From Paulownia fortunei (lineage: Eukaryota > Streptophyta > Magnoliopsida > Lamiales > Paulowniaceae): a DNA stretch of 64,000 nucleotides. Position numbers and translations under genes: made by a program. Location: positions 26,775,445 to 26,839,444 of the forward strand of contig CM033107.1 of NCBI GenBank assembly GCA_019321725.1. The letters run 5' to 3'. A model generated the notes under the pieces. That model was given only the letters and a program-made list of their open reading frames with translations. It did not search any database and had not been told where the DNA came from. This document shows positions 16,012 through 27,400 of the stretch, piece by piece (position 1 is the stretch's first letter; the number at the start of each line of letters is the position of its first letter).

Positions 16012-18665
16012 GGTTCTTTAGTGTTCAGTGTGTAATTTCACACACATTAAAAAGTGAAATTGTAGATAAAAGGGTCAAATTAGAGTCTATCGTGGGCAAG
16101 TAGTGTTGTGAAAATTATGAAGTGGGAGGGGGATTGGTTTGAAATTTGAACGGTGCTAAATTTGGATTGAGAGAATGAAATGGAAACAGATGAATTATTT
16201 TGGGAGGGTAATTGGCTGAAAATTGATTGGAATGGGGATGCATTATTATTATGAAAGGAAGATGCCAAGTCTTGTGTCTTTTGTATTCGCGTTCACATTT
16301 AGAAAATTGTCAGACACACACACATACACACACACATCCATGTTGCCATTTGGAAGTGTCCGTGTGTGCGCACTGTCGTCGAGTCAGTGTTCCCAGTGGA
16401 ATTTTGCTCGATCCAATGCAAGGGACGAGACAGACGCGTGAAAAGCCTAATGTGATTAACATTATTTCATATGATGTTCGGATTTTATACATGTACAGTA
16501 ATTTACTGTCGGCTGTTTCATCCCATTACAAAGTTGGATATGAGAAAGTCGATACTTAAAACTAATTTATTGTATGAGAAACGATCAATTTCAACGACCT
16601 TAGTTTAATTTTTATCTTAATTAGATTAATGATAATAAATTTACTCTTTAAACAATAATTATACAAGTACTTAATGTTAGTGAATAACTCTTCTAGTGAC
16701 CCAAAACCATAAAAGAAAATATTGGATCAAAATTTTCCTTTCTATGTACTATGTGTCTGTACAATTGGTGTCAGGAAATGTTGACTGGAATTTATAACTA
16801 TTCTCGTGGATGTATGCAGCCGGATTTGTTGACTGTTGCCGTGTGTAATGGAAATGAGTCCACACCCAAAGCCCGCATTGCCTTCTGATGTGGGCCGATA
16901 TGTTAAATGATCTGACCCCACAGGCCCCACCCACCTTCCAAACACATATCATATTTATGTGTGATTCATATGTGCGTGTATTTTCAAAGATTTTATTTAC
17001 TTGTGTTCTTGTTTTCTTTTTCTTTTTCTTTTTTTTTTATTATTGAAATTTTTTGAATACAATGTTGAAATTTTGAAGATTTTTTATGAACCAGAATGAG
17101 TATTTTTTTCTAAACAAAAGCACGATAAGTTATTTCAAAAGATAATAAGAATCCATATTAATTATCATTTCTCGTTTTAGCAAGTAAGAAATTAAATAAC
17201 TTGATTAAAATAATCAAAAGATTATATCCTTGTTGTACCCCAAATAAAAATTAAACATTGTATATCTTATAAATTTATTGCTTCAACGTGTAGAAAGCAA
17301 TTTTACATAAAATTCAAATTTGTTCCGACCTATTAAATTTCTTAGAGTATAATAGCATGAATTTACAGAAATTAATTGACTCACTCGCGTATAAACAACA
17401 ATTAATTAAAAAGTGCTCCTTTTAAAATCAAAATTCAAGTTTAGTTATTAAACAAAATATTGAGGGATCTTTTTGAAATTTCATATCAATGTACAAACAT
17501 GTAACACTCATGCATTATTAAATGCATGATCATTAATTTTCATTTGACTTCAAGACATTATGTTAACACTTTTGGAACCTGAAATACTTATCAAGTTCCA
17601 TTTGAGCACCGTGGACCACCCACTAGACCTAGCACTACACCAAGGTTTCTTTTTTCATCTGAATAACAAATGAAGGATATAAATTAGAAAGTGAGTGGAT
17701 GGATTACCAGTCTAACTAATACATAAAGAGAAAATAATTTTGCAAGTTTAGGATGCCGGCCACTGATGTTTAATGCTTGTTGGTAGTGACCAACCACATA
17801 AAATGAGAAAAATCAACTTAATTAATTAGAATTAACTATGCTAAGAAAGTTTTGATCTCGTGAGAAAGTTGAGTGGTGTGGAAAAGTATTCGTTTTCGAA
17901 AGTCAATTCTATTATTGAGTGGGTTTTGAATTGTATCATGAATAAATTTTTAGAAATATCGAAATTGTTCCGTCGAAAAATTTTCATCATTTAAATCAGA
18001 ATTAGAACAGAGATAATACATACAAAAAATAAAAAGTCGTGTAATGTTCAAATCAATTTATATACATCAAAATGAAAGAAATAGAGAATTTATAATTGTT
18101 TGTATGAGAGTCGTACTCCGTATAATACGGTGGATGGACCATAAGAATCTTATAAGCTTCTAAGTTTGAACTAATCTTAACGGGCCTCTTGCATAGTTTT
18201 GAGTCTTCACTATAATTAAGTTCATCATTGAAATTGTGTTTGGTTCAAGGTGGCCTGGGTATCTGTTTGCTCAAATAATATTTGTTTGTTTATGATTGAT
18301 TAAAATAAATTATTGTGTAAAAATTATTAATTAATTGTTAATTGGTATGCAGATGTAGTGATATAATTGACTGTGTCACTAAAAAAATAAATAAATAAAA
18401 TCATCAATTCAAGAAAAAAAGTTCAAAGGGCAATTTTCCATGGGCCTACCATATAATGTGATGCATTAAGATTTATGATCTGCTAATCACACCAATTGCA
18501 GATTTGGCTTTTTCTACCAAACTTTCAGCAGTTAAAATGATGAGTATGGTAATTTGCTTACGTAAGAATGAACATGAATACGAATTTTCCAGGAGCATCG
18601 CAGCAGAGAGAGCCAGGAGTTTTGCTAAAGAGTATGTAAGACAACAACGACCGAAGTCCAACCGA
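16012..18665. other. Intergenic region before tRNA-Ala
   Basis: Begins with the promoter and leader of the VARLMGL gene. A CA microsatellite lies at 16314-16336. The remainder is AT-rich without a supported coding region; open frames near 16.3 and 16.8 kb are short and overlap on both strands. Confidence 0.6.
16314..16336. repeat. (CA)n microsatellite
   Basis: An ACACAC run with one interruption, about 300 bp upstream of the ATG of the VARLMGL gene. Confidence 0.85.
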
Positions 18666-18738
18666 GGGGATGTAGCTCAGATGGTAGAGCGCTCGCTTAG
18701 CATGCGAGAGGTACGGGGATCGATACCCCGCATCTCCA
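18666..18738 (+). tRNA. tRNA-Ala (AGC)
   Basis: A 73-nt cloverleaf without intron. The acceptor stem GGGGATG pairs with CATCTCC. D-arm GCTC/GAGC; anticodon arm CTCGC/GCGAG around loop TTAGCAT, with anticodon AGC at 18699-18701; T-arm CGGGG/CCCCG with loop ATCGATA; discriminator A. The internal A box (TAGCTCAGATGG) and B box (near GGGATCGATACCCC) are the Pol III promoter, and TTTT at 18749 can end transcription. Confidence 0.97.
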
Positions 18739-20059
18739 CAGAAATTGCCTTTTCTTTTGCTGCGATCTGACCCTCCTTAGTCCCAACAAACGTTTTTCTC
18801 CCTTCTGCTCTCTGTTCCTGAAAATACACTGAATAAAAACTCTTCACTTCTTAAAATACTTGAAAACATTTTCAACTTCTGCATGTAATCTTATTAAATT
18901 ATCAAATAGGAATCTTCATTTTTCTTTTTTTTCTTGTACAAGCCTAACGTTGTTCTTTCAAAAATTGTAATATTTAAATCAATAGATTCTTTAGTACGTG
19001 GAATATAGGATTACCCGTGTGGATTATAGGAAAAATTTGTGACAGAGAAGTTGAAAAAAAAAAAAAATGCAAATAGCAAAGAATAACCGGTAAGCGTACA
19101 GAGATTATATCGATATGTTTACCAAAAATTTCATGTTTTGTTGGACTAAATTTCAGGTAGACTGCATGCTAGCATGAATTATCATAGATTTTATTGCTAT
19201 CTTTAGAAAATACTTTTAAATTTATCATTTTTTTTAAGTATTAATAAGGTTTTATTTTTTAAAATAGAAATTTATTTTCCAAATCCATCTTGTTGGGAAA
19301 AATAGCCAAAATAAATGGCACGAACGCAGCGAATCAGGAATTTCCTATCTGCCGGATTAAAAATGGGAGCAAACCAAGAATTTAAAAAATAGTGCAAGAG
19401 AGTAAAAATGTGACACAAAAGTTTTTACGTGAAAAACTCAAATCGGGAAAAATTACGAAACCGTAGTCCAAACAAAACTTTCACTATATATATAGTAAGC
19501 TTACAAATGCTTCCTAAATTAGAGGATATACAAATAATTTTTAAGAAAATATTTTTTGAATTACAAATATTTCAAGTTTCTCAACTTGAAATATTAAAGA
19601 AAAATATAAAAACTATTTTGAAAGAGAATAAAAAATTCTTAAAATTTTTTTCCCTATTTTTTCTTTCAAAGTATTCTATTTTTCTCTCACTCAACCTCTT
19701 GTTTTCTCTCTTTTTGTTATGTGTTTTAGCTACGAAATAATAGCTCTATTTATAGGCAAAATTTGATGTCAATTTTTAAAATTTGATAAATTCAATGCTT
19801 GAATATTTGATAATCATATTATTTGAATATTTTGATAGTCATTCTATTTTCTTTTTTCCTCTTTTTTTCTCTCTATTTTATTGAGAACTGAAGGACGTAC
19901 AAGTAAAAATAAAACTTGGTGCCAAACTTGTCATCCACCATTTTACTTATTAATAACTCCATTCAATAAAATTACTCCATAATCTTATACCATTTCCCTT
20001 TCTCTTCTTCACTTCACCAAAATCTTTCAATCATTATCCGCTTTTTAGAAATCATCGCC
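18739..20059. other. AT-rich intergenic DNA, possible LTR-type debris
   Basis: No coding region supported. From about 19295 to 19745 the text (TTTTTACGTGAAAAACTC, then AAACCGTAGTCC) recalls parts of plant LTR-type repeats, but I could not define ends or target-site duplications. The right end holds the presumed promoter of the ACX4 fragment. Confidence 0.4.
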
Positions 20060-20740
20060 ATGAATGTTCCTGCGTCCAATACTCAAGGTTTTTTACTCTT
20101 TCCCTCTTTCCTTTTCCATGTAAATTTTTTAAGTACTTTGTCATTTCAGTTTTCTATTTATGTTTGTTCATGTGGTGGAGTATCATTTAAGTGGCTTTTT
20201 TTTTTTTTTTAAGGTCAAAATCCGGGGTTATGATTTGCGGAAGTTTTTAGTTTTTCTGTTCTCTTTTAATTTGGTTAATTTCGAGTACACAGTGTTTTGA
20301 TCTATACTGCTTCAAAGCTTGATTTGATACTTTAAATGGATATATTGAATTGGAGAAGAGGAGATTTATTGGTTAAATATGATTGATAAGCTTCTTTCAG
20401 CTATCTAATGCTTCGATTTAAATGAATGTAAGGAAGATTATACGAAATAAGCTTAAGAAAATGTAAGAACACATTTGATAAAAATGCTGGGATGATATAG
20501 CGGGCAAGCTTATGACTTCATATGTTGTTAACTAACTGCATTTTAGTGTATTCATTTTCTTTTTTAACTTTTGAGATTGTTACAATTTAATTTTACGAAT
20601 TATTTGATTGAGATATTGCCTTTAACGCTATGCAGACAATATGTATAAAGAGGTGAAGAGCACCTATTTTGATTTGCCAGCCTTAGATGTTTCAGTTGCA
20701 TATCCCCAAGCAACAACGGCTTCTACCTTTCCCCCTTGTG
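20060..20740 (+). pseudogene. ACX4: Truncated acyl-CoA oxidase 4 gene (exons 1-2 only)
   Basis: Exon 1 (20060-20087) and exon 2 (20636-20740), joined at phase 1, encode 44 residues from MNVPASNTQ to STFPPC. The stretch [20 protein letters not shown] resembles the N-terminus I recall for peroxisomal short-chain acyl-CoA oxidase 4 (beta-oxidation). Both splice sites look intact (CAAG|GTTTT and TGTG|GTAAG). In the family the next exon continues SDYY...DLLTPEEQ; I could not find it, or anything later, in the 1.4 kb before the next gene. The oxidase catalytic and FAD-binding parts are therefore absent. A possible downstream exon at 21596-21719 would add about 41 unrelated residues before a stop, so a chimeric transcript is conceivable but unsupported. 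Confidence 0.8.
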
Positions 20741-22133
20741 GTAAGATCAACATCCTTGCGACTTCAATCTGGGGGAGGTGACGAGATATATGCAAGTTTA
20801 GATGTTGCAAGCTAATCCATGGTTATAAATATGTCATATTGTAGCTATGAGATGTGAGAGTGAAATTCTGAAATGGTTTTGCAATCATGGTTCAAGAGTC
20901 CATGAACGGCTGATCACAAATGAGATAACAATTTTAAATCTCTGAACTACTATGGTTTTGACACCACGCAAGAAAATCGAGTGAGTTCCAACTCCCTCCA
21001 CAAAACCAACTTAAGAAAGAAATCTGCTAGAGGGAGGAGAAATCAAGGCAAAGAAAGGGAAAGCCGGAGTGGATTGGTGAAATTTGTCCTCGAGAATGTG
21101 AATTTAGTTTTTTTGTCCATTTCTTCATAAGGGGAGGGGGGCACATTTTGCATGTGTGATTTTGGACATGGGAAGTTCAACAACACTTTAATGGAGTCCA
21201 AGAAAGCAAAGAGATGTAAAAACAGGCACATAGATACATAGAAACAACAAAACGTTTTAACTTGTCTCAAAAATAGATAGTAATTGGCAAGCTCCAAATG
21301 TAAATAACACACCAATTCTATCAAGCTCTTGGAAATGGAATAATTTCGGCAACAACTCACCAAATATTGGTGATCTTCTCTATCTAATGTCAATCAGTAA
21401 CACCAAGTAAAATGCCCTCCCATCACCCACAGGATAAAGTACTTTACATAGACCAAGGATCTATTCAATGACTTTGGCACTAGACCTTGCTAAGAGATTA
21501 ATATATTACAACTTAAAACAAAACAAATTTGATGAGCATGCACATGACTTAATTAGGAGAAACCAAACGAGAATTACCTATTTTGCTTTATTCAGATGGA
21601 TATGCCATCCTTACAAGCTCCTTCATGTCCCCCAAGTTCAGCAAGTATGGTATCTCTTCTCAGGTGCAAGAAGTCTATATTCCAATCCAATCAAAAGCCC
21701 CAAGGCCTTCAATCAATAGGTAATAATCTAGAATTTATAAAGAGAAGAAGCTTAGCTCTTCTACCAAGCAATCAGAAAAGAAACACTTCCATTTGCCTAA
21801 GACCAGGGATAAGCATAGCTTATTTACAATCTAAATCATCTGAGTGCACTGCAAAATTTCAGTAAAATGGATCCAGAAAAATCTTCACAGAGAATCCATT
21901 GTCATTTTGTTGTTATTTAAGATTATAACTTCAATGTCATATATTTTCAAGATCACCAGTTGAAGTCATGTCATACATTTGTAGGATCACATGAATGCAA
22001 GTCAACACTACGAAATTGCATTCCCCATGAGTACTTTAGCAATGCTTTCCTGAAGTATCTATCATACCAAGAATGCTTAAAACATAATAGAATCCTTTAA
22101 GAACAAACAAAAGGCAAAACAATTCAGTAGGCA
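20741..22133. other. Region after the ACX4 break
   Basis: No ACX4 exon seen. Open frames at 21043-21393 (-), 21468-21719 (+) and 21596-21865 (+) have no family resemblance. The right end probably includes the 3' UTR of the PHF5A gene. Confidence 0.5.
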
Positions 22134-22466
22134 TCATCTCTTCTTGAAGCCGTATTTCTTCCGCTCATAAAACAGATCAGTTTTAGCACTACCCAAATTG
22201 ACAATCTTTGGACACCCATCCCTGTCTTTTTCCAGCTGAGTACACTCCTTGCAATAGTAGGCATCTGAGATCCCCACCCCTCCACAGATAACACACCTGC
22301 CTTGAAAAGATCCGTAGTTGCACTCATCACATATTCGTACAAGAGTGCAAGGACGCACATAGGAATCACATATCACACATTTACCATCATCTTTCTCACA
22401 TAGCCTTCCTATGGCTATTCCTGGTTGCTTACGACACATAATTAAATCAGGGTGATGTTTAGCCAT
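22134..22466 (-). CDS. PHF5A / SF3b14b splicing factor (PHD finger-like domain protein 5)
   Basis: The 110-residue protein is complete in one exon. It is a small zinc protein of the SF3b complex in U2 snRNP, which helps recognise the intron branch site in the nucleus. It begins [16 protein letters not shown] and carries the CxxC-rich zinc knots ([27 protein letters not shown]) and the basic end [11 protein letters not shown]. Length and sequence are those of this extremely conserved family. A likely 5' UTR intron runs from 23229 to 22495 (donor CAG|GTACGC after a GCGGCGGC-rich leader, acceptor TTGCAG), as is common for such housekeeping genes. Confidence 0.97.
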   Translation of the reverse strand: MAKHHPDLIMCRKQPGIAIGRLCEKDDGKCVICDSYVRPCTLVRICDECNYGSFQGRCVICGGVGISDAYYCKECTQLEKDRDGCPKIVNLGSAKTDLFYERKKYGFKKR

Positions 22467-22494
22467 ACTCCTGCAACACTTCCTTGACTATTCT

Positions 22495-23229
22495 CTGCAA
22501 AAAATACCGATTTTGATATGAAAAATCCAGAAGAAGCAGAGCTGGAAATTGTAATAACAGAGGAAGGAACTTAAAATTCATCCAATCAGAAATTAAAAGC
22601 CTAAATATTGTACATCTCTATCAACCTTGCATTTCAACATAATCTATATTTACCTAAACAACCAGTTAGTGACAATCAAGGAATTGACTTTGATTGCATG
22701 TAATCAAATTAGCAGTTCAAAATTAAAACACGGTTGCAGCAAAATAATAGAAGCAAAATCCACAATAAACAACATTTATAGGGGAAGAGAACATAACTTA
22801 TTGGACTTGAACTTGAATACCAATACCTACCTCACCTCACCTCAGTATTGAAAAACACATGGTATTTCATGCGTAGATATTTGGCATTTTCCAGTTAACA
22901 ATTGTGTAATGAGTGATATGCATGCTGATGTTTCCACCAGCATTCATGCTTATTAGATCTCTACTACCAGTTTCTATTGGTACGTGGATATATCATACAT
23001 GCTAGTCTAATATCTCATCATAAACAAGATTTAACCTAAATCTTATCATAGAAGCAAAATCAAATATTAACGGCGGTAAAGACAATAAAATTGTCTTCGC
23101 CTTCTCTTTTGCAAAAAAACTTCAAAAATAAAACATGGAATCATAATTAGGGCATGGAAACCCTCTGATTAAGGATGGTGTCTGTGTGTGAGAGAGATGA
23201 GAGAGTGTGAGAGAGTATTAGAAGCGTAC
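22495..23229 (-). other. Probable 5' UTR intron of the PHF5A gene
   Basis: Good donor (GTACGC) at 23229 and acceptor (TTTTTTGCAG) at 22495, 28 nt before the ATG. The upstream side is GC-rich with GA repeats, consistent with a transcription start near 23.25-23.3 kb. Not confirmed by transcript. Confidence 0.6.
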
Positions 23230-23299
23230 CTGCGGCGGCGACGAGTGCCAATTGATTTCGGAAGAGGAGTTCTTATCGCGCACCAAGTTTTTCCTCTCT

Positions 23300-24451
23300 T
23301 TGTCGTTTTAGGTTAATTTATTACTTTTCTCAGGGTAATTTGCACTTTGCACCCTCAAATAGACTTAATGGGCTCATTGCACCCCTAAAACATAAAAAAT
23401 AGCACTTTAATTATTGTTCTCTTTTCAGTTTTGATCTTAAATTCTTTGTGTAACTATCAATATATGTTATCGTAATTACTTATAAAGTGGTTCATTGTTA
23501 CTCAGTGTTATCTTGGCATTATCAACATAATAGGATTTAATTATACAAATTAATGTTATTATGAAAATTTGAGTGGAGAATGGAAATTAAATTAAATTTT
23601 AAATAAATATATACAATAAAAGAATTTGGTGGAGATGGATTCCAACCACTGCATACCATATTGAAATTTATTGTAAAATTCAACTGCCAATTAAAGTATT
23701 TGTATAAATTCATATATTATTTGACACTAATTGCAAAACTGGTATAACAAAAATACTTTTAAATCTCCCTCATTTTCTTTTCAATTCAAATTAGTAATTT
23801 TTTGACTTATAAAATGGTTCGAGGTTTGCTTTTTTAACTTAAAAAGTCTAATTAGGACCTCTTTTACAGTAATTATTGATTTCTAATAATTGATTTCACA
23901 GGTTAAAATAATGAGGTCGAAAAATAAACGTATGAAAAATCAAGTTACTACTTACTAAAAGCTTTAGTTATATACGATTTCCCGAAAAGCACCACGTTTG
24001 GCTTGTTAAAAGAATCAAAACACAACAAAATCTCAAGCTCCACAAACAATTTACACACAACTTTTTGACACTATTGATTAGTTTTGACTATATGCATCAT
24101 AAGTCCGAATTATTGAACAAGCCTATCTAATCTCCATTGTAGTTCTTAGCGTGTTATTCAAATTGAGCACTTAAACTCACACATACCCCTTTATCTGTTC
24201 CAGAGCATAAATATGCAAATGAAGTGAAATGGGAAAAACAAAACCCTCAATTATAATTGTAGCAAACCCTACAAGTACATAATTTCATATATTTCATAAT
24301 GTTCGAAAACAGTAATTCAAGCTGACGCCTTTTTTATCATTTCTTTTTCTAAGTCCTTTTTCCTTTTCTGCTCATCCCAAACTCTGCTAATATATACAAA
24401 TGTTCTAAACCACTATTACTAGAATATTGGACAAAGTTTGAAATGCGTCGC
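23300..24451. other. AT-rich intergenic DNA
   Basis: PHF5A promoter on the left and 3' flank of the SAC phosphatase gene on the right. No coding region, RNA gene or repeat that I can support. Confidence 0.6.
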
Positions 24452-27400
24452 CTAGAACAGACCACATAAGCGAGGCCTTGAACAAATTTGCCTTCCATTG
24501 GCTTTTATCGCTGCCATCATTCCAGCAGTCAAACCGGCGCAGACAACGGAAGATAGATAATGTTGTGCATTTCGTCCCGCTGCAATACAATGATTTAATG
24601 TTAACAGCAGTACAGGAAAATTTTAGCGGTTCTATTATCTTTCAGCATAAGATAAATAAATGCGTCAACGATACCTTGACTTAATGTGATTGATGTCACC
24701 GTCAATCCTCCAATTACTAAAGCTGATGCAACCGGAAGATACTGAAATTTCACAGTTGGCAAATGGGAAGTAGTTATTGCATATCCAAAGTTCAAAAAGA
24801 AAAATAACAAAACAAAGAAGAAAGAAAAGTAATTGCAATAGATTCTCCATTAGCCGTTTCATGCATCAGCTACAGAGATTAACATGCAATGTTGGAGGTG
24901 CCAAAAATCATCTATACTTGCTATTCACCTTTAGTGGGGCTACTTTAACCGAATATATTCATTAGTAAGTTAATAGTCTCATTCGTGAAGATGAGACGAG
25001 AGAGAACATTTAGATTGCGTAGACCCGTTCAAAAAGGGGAGCTAGGTGCATTATTTAAGGAAATCGATGGGACTAGCAAACTAAGAAAAAATTGACCTAA
25101 AAGCACAAGCCCTAATCCATGGTCGAGTAGAGTGGAAAAGCAGGATCCATTATCTCTGGTTGTTATCAACATTTTTCTCCATATAGCTACATATTTATAC
25201 TCTTGGATTCTAAAGGTTTTTTGGTGAAATGAGGACCAAGAAAGGAGATGAAGTAATCTAGTGCCTATCATCATTTTTCTCCTACATCCATTATCAATTG
25301 ATCCTTCACAAAGAAAGTTTATTTGTTTGTGAGGATGACAAACAAATACACCCCATCTGCTCTAGGAATGACAGGCCAAAAGCATTTGTCACTACGTAGA
25401 AGCAAGAATAGATGCAATTATGAAACCTGAAACCAAAGGTCATTTGCAGAAGACATTATTGCTTACAGAGAGGGATTCAACTCCTTTACGCTGGAAAGGA
25501 GCCGGACTATCTCTATTCACAGTATACCGGCCACTGATAAGATCAATTGCATCCTATGAGGATACCAAAAATTATGTCAGAATCTTGTTAATAGTTTTAG
25601 AGCCTTTGCCACAAAAATATAAAAAATGACTTGCCTGTCGAACTCCATCTTGGAAATTATTTAAATAATATCTTGAGAGGGAACTCATTCCATCTTTGAT
25701 AATACCAGTCATTGTCTGTTTTCCGTATCTGGGACATGATAAATCACACAAATAAGGTGCAGTCTTTTCGGATTTGTACTTGCATTAAGGTAACACACAG
25801 CTCCAGAAAAATTTCATTTCATTGGGTTACCTCACAAGGTCCCCTTTCAGTGCATGGGTCCCAGAGTACTCTAGGCTTATCTCATCCCCTTGCTCCACCC
25901 ATACTGTCACAGACAACATAAAGTTCAGAACAAGTAAAAAGCATAATGCTGCTGATATTCTCCAAGATAATTAATTAGTGAAGTAACGATTATTGATGGT
26001 CCATACAAGTCTTATAAATTTCAAAATCTTCACTGAACATAGAAGTACACTCGGATGAACAAAGTGCACCAACTCTCTGCAGCTGAAAATTTAAAGACTT
26101 TTGGGCAAGGTAGCTCTGCATAAGAAACATTAACATCTTGACATGAAGGTTCACACTGAAAAAACCCTCCATAATTTAAGCAGATTATTATGACAGTTGA
26201 GAATCTTGGGAAACAGGCATTGGTTGCAATTAAGTAGAAGAAATTGACAATGTTGCCAGTTGCCTCAAACCTGTGTAACATTTGTTCTATCAAGGCAATC
26301 AATGCAGTTAGACCTAATTATTCCTTCCTGTTCTGCTAGAATCTTCCCTTCAGGACCTCGAAGGAAGTATCTGCTCAGCTGGAATAGTAAATATTAAATT
26401 GTATTACGAAGATCCAGCACAGTAGCATTGTTGCACCCATTTCAGGAAAAAGGAAACAGAAGTATTAAAATGCACAAAGTCTGTTCATCACCCTTGTTTC
26501 TCAAAGTCTTCAGATATTTGCTCGTACAGGAGTCTCATATTATCAAAGTTCCCGTTGCCACAAGATTGGTGGAAGTCAAATGAGATGTATCTGGAGCAGT
26601 AGCATATAAAAATCAGAATTTACTATTTTTTTGTCCAAAACATGCTGAGAATGGAGAAGATAAAAAGATTTGGGAGAGTCCACAACATTGTAAAATGGTA
26701 ACCTGTAACAAGTATAAAATGAACATTGTTTTTACATTTATGGGTTGGTCTATCATTTAATCACACCAATTTGGTTCAACTTTGTGATCCTTTGATGTCC
26801 TATAAGAATCTGATGTTACCAACACCAGTTGTCAAATTTCAAAAAGAAATATGAATCCTTAGAAGTCTTCCAATTTCCTTCCTAAGCAGATATGCAAAAA
26901 GGAATACATTAGAAATTTATAGAGCAAATGGAAAAAAACCTCACCTCACATTAGGAAGCTTTTGCATTTCTTCTGCATAGGCATTACTTAACAAACCTTC
27001 ATTCCCATGCTACAAGAAAGAAAGACAAATATATGAGAAGAAACATTGAAAAGTGAAATTTTTACAATGCTATTGACCTGGTTTTGAAACCAGTAGATTT
27101 GCCGGCGCAAAAGGCAAATTAGAGATTAGAAAAAAGGTGAAAATGGCCCTAGAAAACATTCAGTCAGAGATCTTCAATATAGTTTCATTAGAAATTCATG
27201 GAAGTGGAATTAAGTAAACCATAATCGCTCATTCACACAACTTAATTCACGTTTAAGAAACTGAAACATCATTTGATGATCGTTGAAGTGCAATTAAGTG
27301 TAGCTATCTCAAAAATAAATGAGAGAAAGAAATAAAGGAATGTGAAGATTTTCAACTATATGTTTGGCTAATGTTTCAAAAAGAAAAGTTCTTTAATTCT

